A stretch of DNA of 64,000 nt, from assembly GCA_964631255.1 (NCBI GenBank), contig CAZVWS010000005.1, positions 19,253 to 83,252 of the forward strand, given 5' to 3'. Shown in pieces: positions 62,106-64,000 of the stretch (its first letter is position 1; every line of letters begins with the position of its first letter). The notes below the pieces were generated by a model, which was not told the DNA's origin, did not search any database, and worked only from the letters and a program-made list of their open reading frames with translations. The stretch comes from JBGZFC01 sp964631255. Lineage in GTDB: Bacteria > Bacteroidota > Bacteroidia > Bacteroidales > Dysgonomonadaceae. Position numbers and translations under genes: made by a program.

Positions 62106-63571
62106 TTAACGTTTGCTGCTGGTTCACAGTCAGGTTCAACAACTGTAACAGCTTCAGCACATACAGCTTCTGATGTTCCTTCTGTATAAACTACTTTCAC
62201 ACAGTAGTCGTATGTGCCTTGTGCTACATTTTGATCTACATAACTTGTTTCAGTAAGTCCTGTTGCAACATCAACACCGTTTCTTGTTACAGTGTAAGTA
62301 TAACCTGTTGGATTAGTTCCGCCACCTGTTGTTATTTCAACGTCATCAAGACAAATAATAAATTGGTCGCTCACGTTGAAGTGACGAATAGCAATCCAAA
62401 TACTTTGTCCTGCATAAGCGCTCAAATCGCAAGTAACTTGATACCAAACACCTGAAGCTTTTCCGTTTTCGCCTCTTGTTGCAGCTTTGTCAATTGATTT
62501 ACTTCCACTCGGAGTTAAAGTCCACTCTTTGATAGTTGTAAAATCGCTTGCTTCTGTATTGCTTGCAGTAGAAACAGCTACGCCGAAGTGTTCAGACGGA
62601 TAGTTTGCATCTTGTGCACAAACCCAGAAACTGATGCTTGAGCTGTTGCCCATGGTGTATTTTTGAGGAGCAACAAAGTAGTTGTCGGGATTTAAAGCAC
62701 CGCCCGCATTGCAATAAGATTCTCCCATAATGTGTCCTGTACCGCTATTTGAAGCCATTGCCATAGTTCCGTGATTACTTGCTTCAGAGCTGTGATACCA
62801 AATGTGTCCGTCTCCGTCTTTATCGATATTTGTCCAACCTTCTAAGTCAGTATCGAAGCTGAAAGTTTTCACTTCTTTTGTGGCTTTCGCTGCCGGAGCA
62901 TTCCAAGTTACATTAACATCTGTACCGTTTACTGTAGCTTGAACGCTACTAACAGGGTCGAAAGATCCGCCGTCATTTACATAGTCAATACCCAATTTAG
63001 GCAATACTTCATAAGGTGTTCCTGCACCTGAGTATCCAGACGATTCGGCTTGTCTTACAACAGCAGTTTCTTCTTTTGTACCTTGGAATGCTGCATAATT
63101 GTAAGTAGTAGTAACTACAACAGGTAGATCAAACTCTATAAAGAGATTGTTTCCTGTGTACTCAAATGGTGTGTCTAGTTCAACAACCATTAGAAGATCA
63201 GATGTAAAGCTAAGTTTACCTACATACACTTCTGTTGTTGGTTCTGTAAACCAAGCATCTGCAAGATTTGCTTGTGTTGTACATGCCATTCTAATGTGTA
63301 AGTCATTACCCCACGCATTATTAACAGCCAGATAGTCAGAAATATTAGTTCCAAAAAATGTTATTTTTGTAATCTGATTACCTGTTAATTCTGTTAATTT
63401 TGCCGCAGGATAGATCATTTGACATTTTTGTTGGTAATCCATATAAAGTCCGTAAACGGGTGTGCGGGCAGTTGTCTCTGCTTCTCCGTCTCCTGTGACA
63501 ACCAACTGTTGCGCGTTCACTCCAAACAGTGTGGAGAAAAGAATCGCAAATAAAAGAATAAATTTTCTCAT
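58721..63571 (-). CDS. Giant T9SS adhesin 2 with cleaved-adhesin and DUF2436 domains
   Basis: 1616 residues. Signal peptide 1-21; N-terminal domain about 22-205, related to that of adhesin 1 (VYGLYMDYQQKCQMIYPAAKL versus VFGLYMDVVQKSQMIYPASKL); a first cleaved-adhesin domain at about 231-415 that is clearly different from adhesin 1 (DTDLEGWTNIDKDGDGHIWY, IWIAIRHFNVSDQFIICLDD); then, from about 489, the same 1128-residue body as adhesin 1: three cleaved-adhesin domains, DUF2436 and the T9SS sorting domain. No protease domain. Unique head, common body. It has its own -7 box and a leader hairpin, so expression may differ from adhesin 1. Confidence 0.9.
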   Translation of the reverse strand: MRKFILLFAILFSTLFGVNAQQLVVTGDGEAETTARTPVYGLYMDYQQKCQMIYPAAKLTELTGNQITKITFFGTNISDYLAVNNAWGNDLHIRMACTTQANLADAWFTEPTTEVYVGKLSFTSDLLMVVELDTPFEYTGNNLFIEFDLPVVVTTTYNYAAFQGTKEETAVVRQAESSGYSGAGTPYEVLPKLGIDYVNDGGSFDPVSSVQATVNGTDVNVTWNAPAAKATKEVKTFSFDTDLEGWTNIDKDGDGHIWYHSSEASNHGTMAMASNSGTGHIMGESYCNAGGALNPDNYFVAPQKYTMGNSSSISFWVCAQDANYPSEHFGVAVSTASNTEASDFTTIKEWTLTPSGSKSIDKAATRGENGKASGVWYQVTCDLSAYAGQSIWIAIRHFNVSDQFIICLDDVEITTGGGTNPTGYTYTVTRNGVDVATGLTETSYVDQNVAQGTYDYCVKVVYTEGTSEAVCAEAVTVVEPDCEPAANVKAAFIAGSAVDLAWTAPAKGRDVLLTESFEAGSLPTGWTVFDADGDGYNWDAEYGVGVFPGHNGGNCISSASYINYVGALNPDNYLITPLVEGATSITYWVSGQDAAYAAEKYQVLASSTGTAVADFTSVFEETMTAKDRGVSLVGEGKYRQSNTPQRGAKAQGTWYERTVELPAGTKYIAFRHFGTSDMYWLNIDDVTVNGGGVIPDYTYTITKNGTDLVTGLTTTTYTDTDLEVGTFEYCVKVVYADCTSAPACAAEVVIDEIIVCNPATDVVATATGSTVDVTWTAPVAAKNTVVLAEDFTAGIPDTWLNVDADGDGRKWITQTTELESPLEDGVVGSMSAAYVDDSWLALTPDNWLISPEVTGATEVTYQVYSQGSTAFDNETYGVYVSSTGTNVADFTSIHEENIHTSIGSTPTMRTHAIPAGTKYIAWRHFNSTDQYVMILDNITVNGSGETPITDYTYTVTRDGAEVATGLTTASFKDENLATGTYEYCVKVVYPNCTSVAACAAPVDVVAEDLAPVINLQGTPNGDAVTLTWQKPGTTPNPTGDVTIILEAHDVWGDGSGYQMVLDADANEYGNTIPESGPIYSDCNVPATLYDVFEYTVPEGADPSCTSTNIVMDGSSTITIPAGVYDFCIVNPAPYDRMWVAAGETSRVNDYTFESGKTYHFLMSLSGTGNDMSTLTITDSKGNVVVLSNNAATTVDDGTQRFEAATIGATPNTLPSVRALTGYKVYREGTLIGEINDANTLTYVDNGVAAGTYNYCVTAVYGTAESAEECVSVTVGATCNPATNVSAVINQAVSTTVDVTWTAPASKEREIILAEKFESGALPTGWTVFDADGDGYNWDAETGVGIFEGHNGGNCISSASYINYVGALTPDNYLITPLVEGATSVTYWVSAQDGAWAAEKYQVLASTSGTAVADFTSVFEETMVTKGEQYEGPRGTRAQGTWYERTVTLPAGTKYVAWRHFGTTDMFWLNLDDVEVSGGAPVGDYTYTVTRDGTTVASNLTATSYSDTNVADGSHVYCVTVVYPTCTSEPACANPVVVDIEDAQANAVRVYPNPAKDVIYVKGNAASVMMYNSFGQAVKSGINNGQIDVTSLANGIYYLVITGSDESRQVEKVIIAK

Positions 63572-64000
63572 AATTTTTTTCTATTTTAAATTAATGATTA
63601 AAAAACAAATAACCTTTCCTTCAAACGTCGGTCATTGCCGTGACTTCAAATTATTATGTGTTTAATAAAATGTGTGAAACAGTAATGACCTATGAAAGAA
63701 AAAAAGGGGATGTGTTTTGTGTAAACAAAAACTGTTTACACAAAATACATGTATATATTGATAAAAATGTGTCGAATTGTACTTCATGAAAATACTTTCT
63801 TTTACAATTATCACAAAGATATATTATTTTTTTAATATAACATCTTTTTTTATTATATTTTTTTGTAATATTATATGGTAAAAGAACAAGAAATTTTTTT
63901 AAGTGTTGATTTTCAGAGGGGAATTAACAGTCGGTAGTTAATAATTAGTCGCTCCTTAATAATTCAAATTATAAAGAGAAACAATTTTTTTTTCGCTGTA
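63572..64000 (-). promoter_or_regulatory. 429-nt AT-rich region upstream of adhesin 2
   Basis: Holds an exact -7 box TATCTTTG on the minus strand at 63814-63821, predicting a leader of about 235 nt, and a strong hairpin inside that leader at 63711-63749. No coding sequence recognised; the next gene upstream is outside the window. Confidence 0.5.
63711..63749 (-). promoter_or_regulatory. Strong hairpin in the leader of adhesin 2
   Basis: Perfect 13-bp inverted repeat TTTTGTGTAAACA (63715-63727) / TGTTTACACAAAA (63733-63745) with a 5-nt loop, extended to 17 bp with one G-T pair. On the minus strand a CCCC then T-rich stretch follows. Either an attenuator-like leader element, a protein-binding palindrome, or the terminator of an upstream gene beyond the window. 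Confidence 0.55.

Noticed and set aside
1..64000. CRISPR arrays, tRNA or rRNA genes, insertion sequences, prophage
   Set aside because: No regularly spaced repeats, cloverleaf-like sequences, transposase or phage proteins were recognised on either strand by reading; a dedicated tRNA and IS scan was not possible.

Overview
The window is a chromosomal segment of a Bacteroidetes bacterium, most likely of the order Bacteroidales and near the Porphyromonas/Paludibacter side of it. The grounds are: TAnnTTTG promoter -7 boxes in front of many genes; a short primary sigma factor without region 1.1; type IX secretion (T9SS) C-terminal sorting domains; a fused FeoA-FeoB; a MraY with the Bacteroidetes periplasmic insertion; and giant adhesins with the cleaved-adhesin and DUF2436 domains known from Porphyromonas gingivalis gingipains and HagA. 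MurE carries the DNPR motif and a LysA-type decarboxylase is present, so the wall is probably meso-diaminopimelate type.
Layout. 1-14336 (+): dcw cell-wall and division cluster, ftsI (5' cut by the window edge)-murE-mraY-murD-ftsW-murG-murC-ftsQ-ftsA-ftsZ, followed by a YqeY-like gene. 14491-19346 (-): proline dehydrogenase, then pdxJ-exbB-exbD-tonB-DJ-1, the energiser for TonB-dependent uptake. 19483-20763 (+): an ACT-like remnant of a CBS protein, and nadK. 20856-25191 (-): a lipoprotein, and a feoAB / Cys-rich FeoB partner / yddG operon. 25397-29309 (-): a sialidase and a GH92 mannosidase, a small host-glycan trimming unit. 29556-30710 (+): a T9SS cargo with a duplicated domain. 30815-35464 (-): HAD phosphatase, coiled-coil lipoprotein, rsmI with an unknown partner, and a RecD/Pif1-like helicase. 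35581-40979 (+): unknown protein-DUF3822-rsmD-miaA-lysA-glycosyltransferase. 41171-45270 (+): HtrA/DegP protease, primary sigma factor, OmpA. 45385-46377 (-): lplA. 46511-53112 (-): tetR-tolC-acrA-acrB-PII-like efflux operon. 53347-63571 (-): two giant T9SS adhesins.
The most striking structure is at the right end. The two adhesin genes (1604 and 1616 residues) have diverged N-terminal heads and separate promoters, but share an apparently identical tract of about 3.44 kb (53289-56731 = 58663-62105) that covers 1128 residues, the stop codon and the terminator. This is a very recent duplication or a gene-conversion tract, and it joins two different heads to one common body. Each body also contains an internally duplicated adhesin domain and a DUF2436 domain, without any gingipain protease domain.
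Many transcription units are delimited by visible signals: thirteen exact TAnnTTTG boxes and a set of long hairpin terminators. OmpA and both adhesins appear to have long (about 200-300 nt) leaders, and the second adhesin's leader contains a strong hairpin. No tRNA, rRNA, CRISPR array, insertion sequence or prophage was recognised.
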